Of a DNA stretch of 64,000 nucleotides, positions 1-8,568 are shown one piece after another. Source of the stretch: DATATV01 sp036268615 (GTDB taxonomy: Bacteria; Actinomycetota; Actinomycetes; Mycobacteriales; Pseudonocardiaceae); the NCBI GenBank assembly GCA_036268615.1, contig DATATV010000098.1, positions 1-64,000 on the forward strand. The letters run 5' to 3'. The notes beneath the pieces are model-generated. The model was not told where the DNA came from. It did not search any database and saw only the letters and a program-made list of their open reading frames with translations. How positions within the stretch are numbered: position 1 is the first letter of the stretch; the number at the start of each line of letters is the position of its first letter. The position numbers and the translations under genes are program-made.

Positions 1-12
1 CGTCACAGACAG

Positions 13-642
13 GTGAAGTGTCCGGTAGTCTCGCCGAGCATCTACAGCGGAGCGCCCAGCCCGGTCCGCCACGAACTGGAGAAAGTGATCGTCTTCCTGC
101 TGCTCGTTCTCGGCACCAGCGTCGCCGGGATCGCGATCGAACGCCTGATCACCCGGTTCTCCGAGTCGGGCGACCAGCGCGACGCCGTCCGCCCGGTCGT
201 GCCGCGGCGGTCCGGCGATCACCCGCGATCCGGCCGGCACCGGCACGAGCCCGAGGTCGAGCGGCCGGTCGCGTCCGCCGCCCCGACCGGCAACCGGATG
301 AGCCGGATGGACACCGGGCGACAGGAATGGCTGGAGCGGGGCCGTCGCGACCCCCGGGACCGGATCTGGGAGACGACCGGCGGGCTGCCCCGGATCACCG
401 AGCGCCCGCAGCCGACCCGCCGGGAACAGGCACCCCGCCAGCCCAAAGTCCACCAGCCCGTGTCCCACCAGCCCGTCCAGCGCCAGCCCGTCGCCCGCCA
501 GCCCGTCCCCCGCTATCCGGACCAGGCCGGCCGCGACCCGGCCGGTCCCACGGTGCCCACTCCCCGGACCGCGCTGCCCCGCTTCGACCAGGCTGGACGG
601 CCGGCGCGGAGTCAGTACGACCAGTGGCACCGCCGGCGCTGA
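13..642 (+). CDS. hypothetical single-pass membrane protein with Pro/Gln/Arg-rich tail
   Basis: No family recognised. One hydrophobic segment lies at about residues 25-42, followed by a long hydrophilic, Arg- and Pro-rich tail. Around residues 140-165 the tail carries repeated QPV units (HQPV, HQPV, RQPV, RQPV). This suggests an N-terminally anchored protein with a disordered tail. The GTG at 13 has no visible ribosome site. A GTG at 85, preceded by GGAG and leading directly into the hydrophobic segment, is an equally good start. The reading frame shows the GC-rich third positions expected of coding DNA. Confidence 0.45.
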   Translation: MKCPVVSPSIYSGAPSPVRHELEKVIVFLLLVLGTSVAGIAIERLITRFSESGDQRDAVRPVVPRRSGDHPRSGRHRHEPEVERPVASAAPTGNRMSRMDTGRQEWLERGRRDPRDRIWETTGGLPRITERPQPTRREQAPRQPKVHQPVSHQPVQRQPVARQPVPRYPDQAGRDPAGPTVPTPRTALPRFDQAGRPARSQYDQWHRRR

Positions 643-890
643 CCACCACCGGGTGGCGAAGTGGAGATTTATCCGCTTACCCCGGAGTCAAGAGGCCGGA
701 CCGCTCGAACCCGGCGGCCTGTCCGGGGTCGCCGCACACGCACTGGACCCCGACGCCGCACGGCGTCTCTGGGACGTCTCGCGCGCCCTGCTCGGGCTCG
801 AAGACAACGATCACGGTCGGTAGTTCCGCCGTATGCTGGCGGTCCGCGTCCCGGACGCGGGCCGCGCCGGACCGGAGGAAGGCTGGGCCG

Positions 891-1499
891 ATGACGAGTG
901 CGAGCGTCGCCGGCGGTCGCCCGCGAGACCCCGAGGTCGACCGGCGGATCACCCGAGCCGCGGTTGAACTGTTCGGTGAGGCGGGCTGGTCGGGCTTCAA
1001 CGTCGAGGCGGTCGCACGGCTCGCCGGGGTCGGCAAGGCGTCGGTCTACCTGCGCTGGACGACCAAGGTCGAACTGCTCACCGACGCGCTGACCGAGCGG
1101 CTGGCGCCGATCGCCGACGTGGACACCGGCACGCTGCGCGGCGACCTGATCGAACTGGCCAAGCAGGTGATCAACCTCTACGTCGGCGACGGCGGTCGGG
1201 CGGCGCAGCGCATCGGCCTTGAGGCAGCGGCCATTCCCGGCGTCGCCGAGCACTACGAGGCGCTCCACCAGTCCCAGATCCGGGCGGCGCGGACCATCGT
1301 GCGGCGCGGCATCAGTCGCGGCGAGATCAGTCCGACCGCGTCGGTCACGCTGCTGCTGGACACGCTCTGCGGTGGCGCGATGATGCACGCGATGTCCACT
1401 CCCCCGCAGCTGCGCGCGCAGCTCGCCGAGGACGTCGACCGCTACGCCCGCCAGCTCGTCGACTTCCTGCTCATCTCGATCGCGAGCAGCACCGAGTAG
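891..1499 (+). CDS. TetR/AcrR family transcriptional regulator
   Basis: 202 aa, typical TetR length. The N-terminal helix-turn-helix covers about residues 15-60, with the signature GWSGFNVEAVARLAGVGKAS followed by VYLRW. The C-terminal ligand and dimerisation domain is divergent, so no effector can be named. The ATG at 891 has a strong GGAGGAAGG site 8 nt upstream. It stands alone, with 248 bp of apparently non-coding DNA before it and 190 bp after. The target is unknown; self-regulation is the default inference. Confidence 0.85.
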   Translation: MTSASVAGGRPRDPEVDRRITRAAVELFGEAGWSGFNVEAVARLAGVGKASVYLRWTTKVELLTDALTERLAPIADVDTGTLRGDLIELAKQVINLYVGDGGRAAQRIGLEAAAIPGVAEHYEALHQSQIRAARTIVRRGISRGEISPTASVTLLLDTLCGGAMMHAMSTPPQLRAQLAEDVDRYARQLVDFLLISIASSTE

Positions 1500-1690
1500 G
1501 TCCGCCGGGCCCGGCTGTCATCAGCCGATCGGTTGGTTTCCCCCACCGCCCGGCGGGTCCGGCGGGTCAGCCCGCGCGCACCCGATGCTGGCTGGTCGGT
1601 CGATGCCGGCAACGGCCTCCGATTGCGACGCTGGTCAGCAGCCAGCCACGACCGGTTGGTGAATGAACGGCAAGTCGTGAGGGGATCACC

Positions 1691-2119
1691 GTGAACGCCC
1701 TTGGCCTGACCGAAGGAAGCCTGAACAGCCAGCGGCTGCGCACCGCGATGGCTGGTGTGCGACTGCTCGTCGGCGGTTACGTCGTCCTCAGCGTGCTCAC
1801 CCTGGTGGCCATCATTCTGTTGCGCGACAACACTTCGGCAGTCAACGCCGCGGTGTGGACGCGCGGCACCATCGTGGTGGCCAGCGCACTGTTGACCGCC
1901 GCCTTCACCGCCCGCGCGGCCCGCGGTTCGCGTCGGGGTTTCCTGCGGCTGCGGATCGCCTCGGCGATCATGGTGGTGGCGATCGCGGCGATCATCTCGG
2001 TCCCCGGCACGTTCCCGGTATGGATGAAAATCGAACAGGGCGTCTGCGGGCTCGCGCTGGTCGGGGTCGTGCTGCTGGTCAACGGCAAGCGTCTGCGCTC
2101 GCTGTTCGCCACAAGGTAA
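1691..2119 (+). CDS. small integral membrane protein
   Basis: 142 aa with four predicted membrane segments (about residues 25-46, 58-75, 90-106 and 115-131) and short basic loops. No family recognised. The GTG start follows GAGGGG. It lies 76 bp upstream of a sensor kinase on the same strand and could be a partner of that two-component system, but nothing in the sequence proves it. Confidence 0.65.
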   Translation: MNALGLTEGSLNSQRLRTAMAGVRLLVGGYVVLSVLTLVAIILLRDNTSAVNAAVWTRGTIVVASALLTAAFTARAARGSRRGFLRLRIASAIMVVAIAAIISVPGTFPVWMKIEQGVCGLALVGVVLLVNGKRLRSLFATR

Positions 2120-2195
2120 TCTCGGTCGGGAACGGCCGGGCGACAGTGTTTTTGCTGGTGGAAGCCGGAACTCGGCTGTCAGCGGGGAGAGTTCG

Positions 2196-3563
2196 ATGAG
2201 CGGTCCGGAGGCGCACGGCTGGTTGGACGGGCAGCGATGGTCGCCACTGGTCACCGTCGTGCCCTACGCCCTGCTCGGTGCGCTGACCGTCGTCACCGTC
2301 GTCCTGGAGCACTCGGCGGGGTACCCGCTGCTCGTCGACCTGATCCTGTGCGGACTGGCGGCGGGATGGATGCTCGTGCTGTTCACCCTGAACCCGGCGT
2401 GGCGGGACCGGCCCGCGGTGATGGGGGTTTTCCTCGCCGGCCTGCTCGTCGTCATGTTCTTCCTGGTGACCCGCGATCCGTGGTTCGGTTTCTTCGCACC
2501 GGCCGGCTACTTCTACGCGTTCCGGCTGCTGCCCTGGCCGTTGGTGCTGCCGGGAGTCGCCGCGGTGGCGGTGGTCGCGGGCACCGCACAGGCCTACGGC
2601 GTGCCCAAGGCGGACGTGGCCGGGGTGCTGGCGTATCTGGCGGTGCTGGCGGTGAACGTGCTGCCGATGTGCCTGTTCGCCTGGCTGTCCTGGCGCAACG
2701 AGACCCACAACAAGCAGCGCGATCAGGCGCTGGCCGAGGCGCGGGAGGCCAACCGCAGGCTGGCGGCGACGCTCGCCGAGAACGCCGGCCTGCACGAACA
2801 ACTGCTCACCCAGGCACGCGAGGCCGGGGTGTTCGACGAGCGGCAGCGGATGGCCCGGGAGATCCACGACACGCTCGCCCAGGGACTCACCGGAATCATC
2901 ACCCAGTTGCAGGCGACCGAGGAGGTCGGCGCCGACCCGGAGGGCTGGCGCCAGCGGGTGGACCTGGCGACCCGGCTGGCCCGGGAGAGCCTGACCGAGG
3001 CCCGCCGGTCGGTCGACGCGCTGCGACCCGAGCCACTGGACACCGGTCGGCTGGGCGAAGCGCTGGCCGGGGTGGCCGAGCGGTGGTCGGCGCTGTACGG
3101 GGTGCCGGTCCAGGTGACCACGACCGGCACGACCCGACCGATGCCGCCGGAGGCCGAGGTCGCGCTGCTGCGCGCGGCCCAGGAGGCCCTGGCCAACGTC
3201 GCCAAGCACGCACACGCCAGCCGGGTCGGCGTCACACTGTCCTATTTGGAGCATGAGATCGCGTTGGACGTGCGCGACGACGGCCAGGGCTTCGAGTCGG
3301 TGCAACTCGCCGACGGCCCGGAACCCGCGTTCGCCGGACCGAATGGCAGCAATGAGATGGCGGACAACGGATTCTCCGGTGGTGCGGACGCCGGACGGCG
3401 GCAGTCGCGAGCCGGTGGCCCACCCACCGACGGCGGCTTCGGACTGATCGCGATGCGCCAGCGGATCGAGGGCCTGTCGGGCACACTGTCGGTCGAATCG
3501 GAACCAGGGGTCGGCACGGCCGTCTCGGCCCGTGTCCCGGGTGGACCGGAGGCCGACGCATGA
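2196..3563 (+). CDS. NarL-type sensor histidine kinase
   Basis: 455 aa. The N-terminal half has about five membrane helices (residues 20-175), then a coiled linker. The HisKA_3 dimerisation box MAREIHDTLAQ places the phospho-acceptor at His224. The HATPase domain has QEALANVAKHAHA (N box), DVRDDGQGF and GFGLIAMRQRIEGLSG. An unusual stretch of about 40 residues, rich in Gly, Asn and Pro, separates the DDGQGF and GFGLIAM boxes, which normally lie close together. The stop overlaps the next gene by 4 nt (ATGA), so it is co-translated with its response regulator. The signal sensed is unknown. Confidence 0.9.
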   Translation: MSGPEAHGWLDGQRWSPLVTVVPYALLGALTVVTVVLEHSAGYPLLVDLILCGLAAGWMLVLFTLNPAWRDRPAVMGVFLAGLLVVMFFLVTRDPWFGFFAPAGYFYAFRLLPWPLVLPGVAAVAVVAGTAQAYGVPKADVAGVLAYLAVLAVNVLPMCLFAWLSWRNETHNKQRDQALAEAREANRRLAATLAENAGLHEQLLTQAREAGVFDERQRMAREIHDTLAQGLTGIITQLQATEEVGADPEGWRQRVDLATRLARESLTEARRSVDALRPEPLDTGRLGEALAGVAERWSALYGVPVQVTTTGTTRPMPPEAEVALLRAAQEALANVAKHAHASRVGVTLSYLEHEIALDVRDDGQGFESVQLADGPEPAFAGPNGSNEMADNGFSGGADAGRRQSRAGGPPTDGGFGLIAMRQRIEGLSGTLSVESEPGVGTAVSARVPGGPEADA

Positions 3564-4225
3564 GCGGGACCGAACCGGACAAGGTGATCACCCTGCTGAT
3601 CGCGGACGACCATCCGGTGGTGCGCAACGGGTTGAGCAGCATGTTCGAGCCCGACCCCGGCTTCGAGGTGATCGGCGAGGCGGCCGACGGCGCCGAGGCG
3701 GTGCGGATGGCCGAAACACTGCGGCCGGACGTGATCCTGATGGACCTGCGGATGCCCGGCATGGACGGCGTGGCCGCGATCGCCGAGTTGGCCAAGCGGA
3801 ATCTGCCGGCCCGGGTGCTCGTGCTGACCACCTACGACACCGACACCTACGTGCTGCCGGCGATCGAGGCCGGTGCCACCGGCTACCTGCTCAAGGACGC
3901 GCCGCGCGCCGAACTGCTACGGGCGGTCCGCACCGCCGCGCTGGGCCAGGCCGTGCTGTCGCCGTCGGTGGCGACCCGGCTGATCAGCCGGGTTCGCCCG
4001 CGCAGCACGGACCTGCTCAGCCAGCGGGAAGTCGAGGTCGTCGAACTGGTCGCCGCCGGCAGCACCAACCGCGAGGCCGCCGCCAAGCTGTTCATCAGCG
4101 AGGCCACGGTCAAGTCCCATCTGCTCAACATCTACGCCAAGCTCGGCGTCAGCGACCGCGCGGCCGCCGTCGCCGAGGCGTTCAACCGAGGTCTGCTCAC
4201 TCCCGGGGGAGCCGAGGAGCGGTAG
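3560..4225 (+). CDS. LuxR/NarL-family response regulator
   Basis: 221 aa. The receiver domain (about 1-125) has the acidic pair ADDH and the phospho-acceptor Asp62 in VILMDLRMPGMDG. The C-terminal LuxR-type HTH (about 150-215) contains LSQREVEVVELVAAGSTNRE and ATVKSHLLNIYAKLG. It is the cognate partner of the kinase just upstream, with which it shares an ATGA overlap. It is predicted to be a cytoplasmic DNA-binding activator; its targets are not identifiable. Confidence 0.92.
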   Translation: MSGTEPDKVITLLIADDHPVVRNGLSSMFEPDPGFEVIGEAADGAEAVRMAETLRPDVILMDLRMPGMDGVAAIAELAKRNLPARVLVLTTYDTDTYVLPAIEAGATGYLLKDAPRAELLRAVRTAALGQAVLSPSVATRLISRVRPRSTDLLSQREVEVVELVAAGSTNREAAAKLFISEATVKSHLLNIYAKLGVSDRAAAVAEAFNRGLLTPGGAEER

Positions 4226-4232
4226 CCGCCTG

Positions 4233-4724
4233 CTACCGGGGGAACTGGATGCTGGCCAGGATCGCGCTCATGCTCGGCAGCCAGCGGTGCCGGGGATCGG
4301 GAGCCCGCAGCCATTCCACCGGAGGATTCGCCGGGCGCGGGTTCATCGGCAGCGGCAGCAGCACGCCCGAGTCGAGTCGTTCGACACCGCGCGGCAGCGA
4401 GTCCGGGGGCGGAACGAGGCCATCGGTCTCGGCGAGAATGGCGAGCCGGCCGCCCTGCGGGGTACGGAGGTCGAGGATCGGGCCCGCGCAGCCGGTGGCC
4501 AGCAGTGAGTCGAGGATGCGCCCGGAGGTCAGTTTGGGCACCGTCACCGCACACAAGCTGTTCTCCAGCACCAGGAACAGCCGCCGGTCCTGCCAGCGCA
4601 CCGACCAGCCGAACAGCTTGCGGTAGTAGGTGTCCAGCCGATCCCCGACCACCAGTTGGCTCGGATCGCTCGGGAAGACCGGAATGTCGCGCCGCGGGGC
4701 GCGGACCTGCTGTTCGACGGTCAT
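4233..4724 (-). CDS. hypothetical protein, actinobacterial
   Basis: 163 aa, no confident family. The core (VPKLTSGRILDSLLATGCAG, then PILDLR and LAILAET) loosely resembles short actinobacterial proteins annotated as primase/polymerase N-terminal-like, but no catalytic motif is visible and I do not assign that role. Start chosen at the ATG giving MTVEQQ; the longer upstream extension runs into the palindromic intergenic region. It is divergent from the TetR gene at 4841, so it is the obvious candidate target of that regulator. Confidence 0.6.
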   Translation of the reverse strand: MTVEQQVRAPRRDIPVFPSDPSQLVVGDRLDTYYRKLFGWSVRWQDRRLFLVLENSLCAVTVPKLTSGRILDSLLATGCAGPILDLRTPQGGRLAILAETDGLVPPPDSLPRGVERLDSGVLLPLPMNPRPANPPVEWLRAPDPRHRWLPSMSAILASIQFPR

Positions 4725-4792
4725 CGTTGACGCCTTCCGCTCGGTGTCGAGAGTCCGACGAGCTGGCCGGCCACAGCCGGCACCAGTTGAGC

Positions 4793-4815
4793 CTAACGGC
4801 ACTACGTGCCATTAG
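4793..4815. promoter_or_regulatory. probable TetR operator (23-bp inverted repeat)
   Basis: CTAA-c-GGCAC-tac-GTGCC-a-TTAG: both arm pairs are perfectly complementary. It sits between the divergent hypothetical gene and the TetR gene, 25 nt before the TetR start. A related imperfect palindrome (GTGGCACT-a-AGTGTCAC, 5626-5642) follows the same TetR gene. Operator function is inferred from position and symmetry. Confidence 0.6.
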
Positions 4816-4840
4816 CAAGTGAGCCTGTTACGTTCTCGGC

Positions 4841-5608
4841 ATGACGGACTTGCCGCGCCGCGCCCCGGCCACCCGGGTCGGCACCACCCCCGCCGGGCGC
4901 CGTCAACTCCGGCGCACGCTGACCACCGCGGCCATCGACCTGTTCCTGGCCAACGGTTACGAGGCCACGACGGTCGACGAGATCGCCGCGGCCGCCGGGG
5001 TCGGCCGGCGCACGTTCTTCCGGTACTTCGGTGCCAAGGAGGACGTGATCTTCGCCAACCACGACGAGATCGTGGCCGAGATGGAACTGGTGTTCGACGC
5101 CGCCGATCCGGCCCGGGAACCGGTCGAGGTGGCCTGTGCCGCGGTGGGCCTCGTGCTCGACTACTACGTCGCCGACCTGGAGATCTCGGTCAAACGGTTC
5201 GCGCTGACCCGGACCGTGCCGACCTTGCGGGACAAAGAGGTCGCCACCGTCGATCGGTACCAGCGGGTGCTCGCCCGCTACCTCCAGCGGCGGTTCGCCG
5301 AGCAGGACGACGAGCTCGCCGGCACCCGGGCCGCGATCGCCGCGGCGGCGATCGCGGCCGCCAACAACCACGTGCTGCGGCGGTGGCTGCGCAGCGGCGG
5401 CAAGGACGAGATCGCCGGCAGCGCGGAACAGGCATTCGCACTGGTCATCGACGCTTTTCGCGGTCGGGACAGCAGCCGTCCGGCTGCGGCTGCCACCGGC
5501 AGCGGGGACGGGGCGGCCGATACCGTGGTCGCGGTGATGACCACGGCGACGCCGCTGCATGAGGTGGTGCGGCAGGTCAGCGCGGCGCTTCGGGGGGCGG
5601 ATCGGTAG
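4841..5608 (+). CDS. TetR/AcrR family transcriptional regulator
   Basis: 255 aa, longer than usual because of a Gly/Ala-rich C-terminal extension after about residue 205. The HTH region has NGYEATTVDEIAAAAGVGRR followed by TFFRYFGAKEDVIF, typical of the TetR group with an FFRYF recognition region. The ATG lies 26 nt after a 23-bp palindrome that is probably its operator, so autoregulation and control of the divergent gene are likely. The ligand is unknown. Confidence 0.88.
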   Translation: MTDLPRRAPATRVGTTPAGRRQLRRTLTTAAIDLFLANGYEATTVDEIAAAAGVGRRTFFRYFGAKEDVIFANHDEIVAEMELVFDAADPAREPVEVACAAVGLVLDYYVADLEISVKRFALTRTVPTLRDKEVATVDRYQRVLARYLQRRFAEQDDELAGTRAAIAAAAIAAANNHVLRRWLRSGGKDEIAGSAEQAFALVIDAFRGRDSSRPAAAATGSGDGAADTVVAVMTTATPLHEVVRQVSAALRGADR

Positions 5609-5840
5609 TTCGGCCCGCGGGGCTGGTGGCACTAAGTGTCACTGGCCGTCGGTGGTGGCCGTCTGCGCGACGGTCGGTGGCCGTCTGGGCGGACGCCGAC
5701 CCAGCCGCGATTGATCTGTTTGCGTCCGCACTCGCCACACTATGGAGCGAGATCGGCCGAGGCCAGCCAGACGAACCGTGGAAGCAGGCGCTCGCGGCAT
5801 CAGCCCGGCAGTGGCACGAACACCGATCGATGGCGCGCCC

Positions 5841-6311
5841 TCAGCCGGCGACAGCGGGGTCGCTTCGCTGCTGACCCTCCCGCCTCGCTGACGCGCCGGG
5901 ACCGCCGAGCTGTTCGCTCATCGCTGTGGAGTCCAGCAGGGCCCAGTGTTCGACAATTCGTCCGTCAACGACACGGACCATGTCGATACCCAGCACCGCG
6001 TAGTGCCGACCGGACGCCGCGTGGGTGCCCCGCAGGGTGTATCGGTTCACGGAGGTGTCGCCGGCGACGACGTTCTGTTCGATCGTCATCGAGACGTCGC
6101 GGAATGTCTTGTCCGCAACCATTTGCTCCCATTTCTGGCGCCATGCGACGCGTCCGGGTCGGTCACCCCGAGCGCCTCCACGATGGTCGACGACGTCGGG
6201 ATCGATCAGCATCAGGGCGTCGTCAAGCCTGCCGTGCAGGATCTGCGGGTAGCTCTCGACGATGCGCCGATGGATCTCGCCAGGCCCTTGGTGGTCTGTT
6301 CCCTGCGGCAT
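5841..6311 (-). CDS. SnoaL-like / ester cyclase family protein (NTF2 fold)
   Basis: 156 aa. The pattern of an N-terminal helix (EIHRRIVESYPQILHGRL), DPDVVDHRGG, the WRQKWEQMV helix and a C-terminal sheet ending VRVVDGRIVEHWALLD matches SnoaL-like polyketide-cyclase/ester-cyclase proteins of the NTF2 superfamily. These bind small hydrophobic molecules and are sometimes enzymes; the substrate cannot be read. It is divergent from a TetR gene across a 49-bp palindrome, which makes it the likely repressed target. Confidence 0.75.
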   Translation of the reverse strand: MPQGTDHQGPGEIHRRIVESYPQILHGRLDDALMLIDPDVVDHRGGARGDRPGRVAWRQKWEQMVADKTFRDVSMTIEQNVVAGDTSVNRYTLRGTHAASGRHYAVLGIDMVRVVDGRIVEHWALLDSTAMSEQLGGPGASARREGQQRSDPAVAG

Positions 6312-6338
6312 CCGGTGTCTCCTCTACTGGACATAAGT

Positions 6339-6387
6339 GGGGATATCCCCGGTTACTGGATGAGCTACCGTAACCGGGGACATCCCC
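6339..6387. promoter_or_regulatory. nested palindromic TetR operator
   Basis: A 49-bp inverted repeat with 18-nt arms (GGGGATATCCCCGGTTAC and its complement, 17 of 18 matching) around a 13-nt centre. Each arm also contains its own 12-bp palindrome (GGGGATATCCCC; GGGGACATCCCC). It fills most of the gap between the divergent SnoaL-like and TetR genes. The geometry suggests two dimers, or a dimer of dimers. Confidence 0.7.
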
Positions 6388-6404
6388 GATTAGCAAGGAG
6401 GGCC

Positions 6405-7022
6405 ATGCCATCGCCTGGCGCCAGCCGTGCACCGCGTTCGGCACCCCGCCGTCGCGCGGACGCTCAGCGCAACTACGACCTGCTGGTGGCCGCGGCCAGG
6501 GAGATCTTCCACGACCACGGCGTGGACGCTCCACTTGACGACATCGCCCGCCGGGCCGGTGTCGGCAACGCCACGATGTACCGGCACTTTCCGACCCGGC
6601 GCGAGCTGATCATCGCCGTCTACGCCGAGGAAGTCGCCGAACTCTGCGCCCGAAGCGAGTCCCTGCTTGCCGAAGATCCCCCCGGCGAGGCGCTTTTCGG
6701 CTGGCTTCAGGACTTCATCGCGCACGTGGCGACCAAACGGGAACTGGCGCTGTCGATCACCGATGACCACCCAGGTCAGCGCTCGGTGCTGTTCGACGGT
6801 TGGCACCATTCGATGCACGCAGCCGCGTCCGCCCTGCTGACCCGGGCGCAAACCGCCGGCGCCGTCCGCCCTGACCTCACCACGGCGGAACTACTCGCGC
6901 TGGCCAACGGGATCGCGCTGACCACCACCGACGCCACCCGAGCCGCCCGACTCGTCCTGCTCATCAGACAAGGCACGGACACCGCCGGTCACATTTCCTC
7001 CGCGTCGGCTGTCATCCAGTAG
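6405..7022 (+). CDS. TetR/AcrR family transcriptional regulator
   Basis: 205 aa. HTH: HGVDAPLDDIARRAGVGNAT then MYRHFPTRRELI, the class with C-terminal SBP-like domains common in actinomycetes. Start chosen at the ATG preceded by AAGGAGGG (6-8 nt spacing); open frame upstream of it lies inside the operator. It probably represses itself and the divergent SnoaL-like gene. The reductase gene starts 41 bp after its stop on the same strand and may be in the same regulon. Confidence 0.88.
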   Translation: MPSPGASRAPRSAPRRRADAQRNYDLLVAAAREIFHDHGVDAPLDDIARRAGVGNATMYRHFPTRRELIIAVYAEEVAELCARSESLLAEDPPGEALFGWLQDFIAHVATKRELALSITDDHPGQRSVLFDGWHHSMHAAASALLTRAQTAGAVRPDLTTAELLALANGIALTTTDATRAARLVLLIRQGTDTAGHISSASAVIQ

Positions 7023-7062
7023 ACCCGCCAGCCCGGCGGAGGTGACCGTGGAGGACCGAACC

Positions 7063-7821
7063 ATGACCGCACCGATTCTGCTCACCGGCGGCACCGGCAC
7101 CCTCGGCCGCCGCGTGCTGCCCTGCCTGCGCGCGGCCGGGGCGACGGTCCGGGTGCTCAGCCGACACGAACACGAGCCCACCGACGGAGTGGAGTACGTA
7201 CTCGGCGACCTGGCCACCGGCCGGGGCGTCGCCGCCGCGGCGGCCGGCGTGCGGACGATCCTGCACTGCGCCGGCACCGCCAAGGGCGACGACCACAAGG
7301 CCCGCGCGCTGGTCGAGGCGGCCACCGACGCCGAGCACGTCGTGTTCATCTCGGTTGTCGGCGCGGACCAGGACTCGTTCGGCTATTTCGCGGCCAAGTC
7401 GGCCGCCGAGCGGATCATCGCGGAGTCCGGCACGCCGTGGAGCACCCTGCGCGCCACCCAGTTCTACGACTCGATCCTGGCGGTGGTCCGGCAACTGGCG
7501 AAACTCCCGGTGATCCCGGTCCCGGCCGGCTTCCGCTTCCAGCCGGTCGACACCGACGAGGTGGCCGCCCGGCTGGCGGGACTCGCCCTGGGTGCGCCCG
7601 CCGGGCTCGTCCCCGACCTGGCCGGCCCGACCGTGCACGAGCTGGCCGACCTGGTCCGCGACTACCTCGCGGTCACCCACCGCCGCCGCCCGATCCTGCC
7701 GGTCCGGCTGCCCGGCAAGGCGGCCCGCGCCTTTCGGGCCGGCGTCAACCTCGCGCCCGACCAGCCGTTGGGCCGACGAAGCTGGGCGATGTTTCTGGCC
7801 GACCGGTCATCGCGCTGCTGA
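7063..7821 (+). CDS. NmrA-like NAD(P)-binding reductase
   Basis: 252 aa. N-terminal dinucleotide-binding motif ILLTGGTGTLGRRV, then HVVFISVVGADQDSFGYFAA with K following, and STLRATQFYDS, as in atypical short-chain dehydrogenases of the NmrA/SDR-a5 type. These act on quinones or sense NAD(P) redox state; the substrate is not deducible. ATG chosen because GGAGG lies 7-8 nt upstream; a GTG 21 nt earlier is possible. It follows a TetR gene at short distance. Confidence 0.82.
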   Translation: MTAPILLTGGTGTLGRRVLPCLRAAGATVRVLSRHEHEPTDGVEYVLGDLATGRGVAAAAAGVRTILHCAGTAKGDDHKARALVEAATDAEHVVFISVVGADQDSFGYFAAKSAAERIIAESGTPWSTLRATQFYDSILAVVRQLAKLPVIPVPAGFRFQPVDTDEVAARLAGLALGAPAGLVPDLAGPTVHELADLVRDYLAVTHRRRPILPVRLPGKAARAFRAGVNLAPDQPLGRRSWAMFLADRSSRC

Positions 7822-7911
7822 CCCGCACGGCGGTGGTGACGCGCTCTCGACGGGTGTCATCGGCACCGCGGTGTCGGGGCCCGTCTCGAACGCCGGCGAC
7901 CTGTCGCGCGA

Positions 7912-8487
7912 TCAGCTCAGCGAGTCGATCCACCGTTCCAGCCGCCTGCCTTCGGGCACTATCAGGTTCGGCTCGCGCAACGTGTTGGCCAGCACGGCGA
8001 TGCCCTCGTACGCGGCGAGCAGCGCGACCGCAAGTTCGCGGGCGTCCCGGCGGCCCAGTTCGCGGAACTGGAGCTCGATCCAGTCCAACAGCTGGGTGAA
8101 GATGGCGGCCGCGTCCAGGCCGAGTTGGTCGGGGCGCTTGTCGAGTTCGGTGCACAGCGAGCCGATCGGGCAGCCGTGTGCGGCGATGGATTCCCGCCGG
8201 TCGACCCAGGTGCCGATCAGTCCGCGCAGTCGCGCCTTGGGCGTCCGGCGCTGGTCGAGCCCGGCAACCATCGTCCGGTAGGTCTGCTGATAGTGGCCGA
8301 CCACCGCGGCGACGAGTTCGTCCTTGGTCTTGAAGTAGTAGTACACGTTGCCGACCGGCACGTCGGCGGCGTGCGCGATGTCGGCGATCGTCGTCCGTTC
8401 GACGCCCTGTTCGTGCAGCATGGTCCGCGCCGCCGCGACGAGCCGCTCCCGTTTGCCCGGCCGAGTGCCGACTTCCGAGTTAGTCAC
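7912..8487 (-). CDS. TetR/AcrR family regulator of the adjacent exporter
   Basis: 191 aa. HTH: QGVERTTIADIAHAADVPVG followed by NVYYYFKTKDELVAAV. The C-terminal half (VDRRESIAAHGCPIGSLCTE) resembles the LmrA/YxaF-type TetR group that represses multidrug exporters. GTG start. It is divergent from a DHA2 exporter with a 40-bp palindrome in between, a classic repressor-pump arrangement. Drug-responsive derepression is inferred, not shown. Confidence 0.9.
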   Translation of the reverse strand: MTNSEVGTRPGKRERLVAAARTMLHEQGVERTTIADIAHAADVPVGNVYYYFKTKDELVAAVVGHYQQTYRTMVAGLDQRRTPKARLRGLIGTWVDRRESIAAHGCPIGSLCTELDKRPDQLGLDAAAIFTQLLDWIELQFRELGRRDARELAVALLAAYEGIAVLANTLREPNLIVPEGRRLERWIDSLS

Positions 8488-8520
8488 CTCACTAAGTCTA
8501 GCGACTTTCGCCGGTGTGTG

Positions 8521-8560
8521 CCGTACTGTGAATTAGTCAGACGACTAACTCACAGTACGG
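8521..8560. promoter_or_regulatory. operator of the TetR-exporter pair
   Basis: A 40-bp inverted repeat with 18-nt arms (CCGTACTGTGAATTAGTC and complement, 17 of 18) around AGAC. It ends 8 nt before the exporter ATG, so bound repressor would block the exporter promoter and leader. The inner TTAGTC...GACTAA core echoes GACTAA-like sequence at the regulator's own 5' end. Confidence 0.75.
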
Positions 8561-8568
8561 GAGACGTG

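Noticed and set aside
1442..3305. Long minus-strand frames opposite the membrane protein and kinase
   Set aside because: Composition dominated by Arg, His, Gln and Asp, as expected from mirror frames of GC-rich genes; no motifs.
5626..5874. 82-aa plus-strand ORF after the TetR gene
   Set aside because: No family, overlaps the end of the convergent SnoaL-like gene, and its start lies within a palindrome. Not called.
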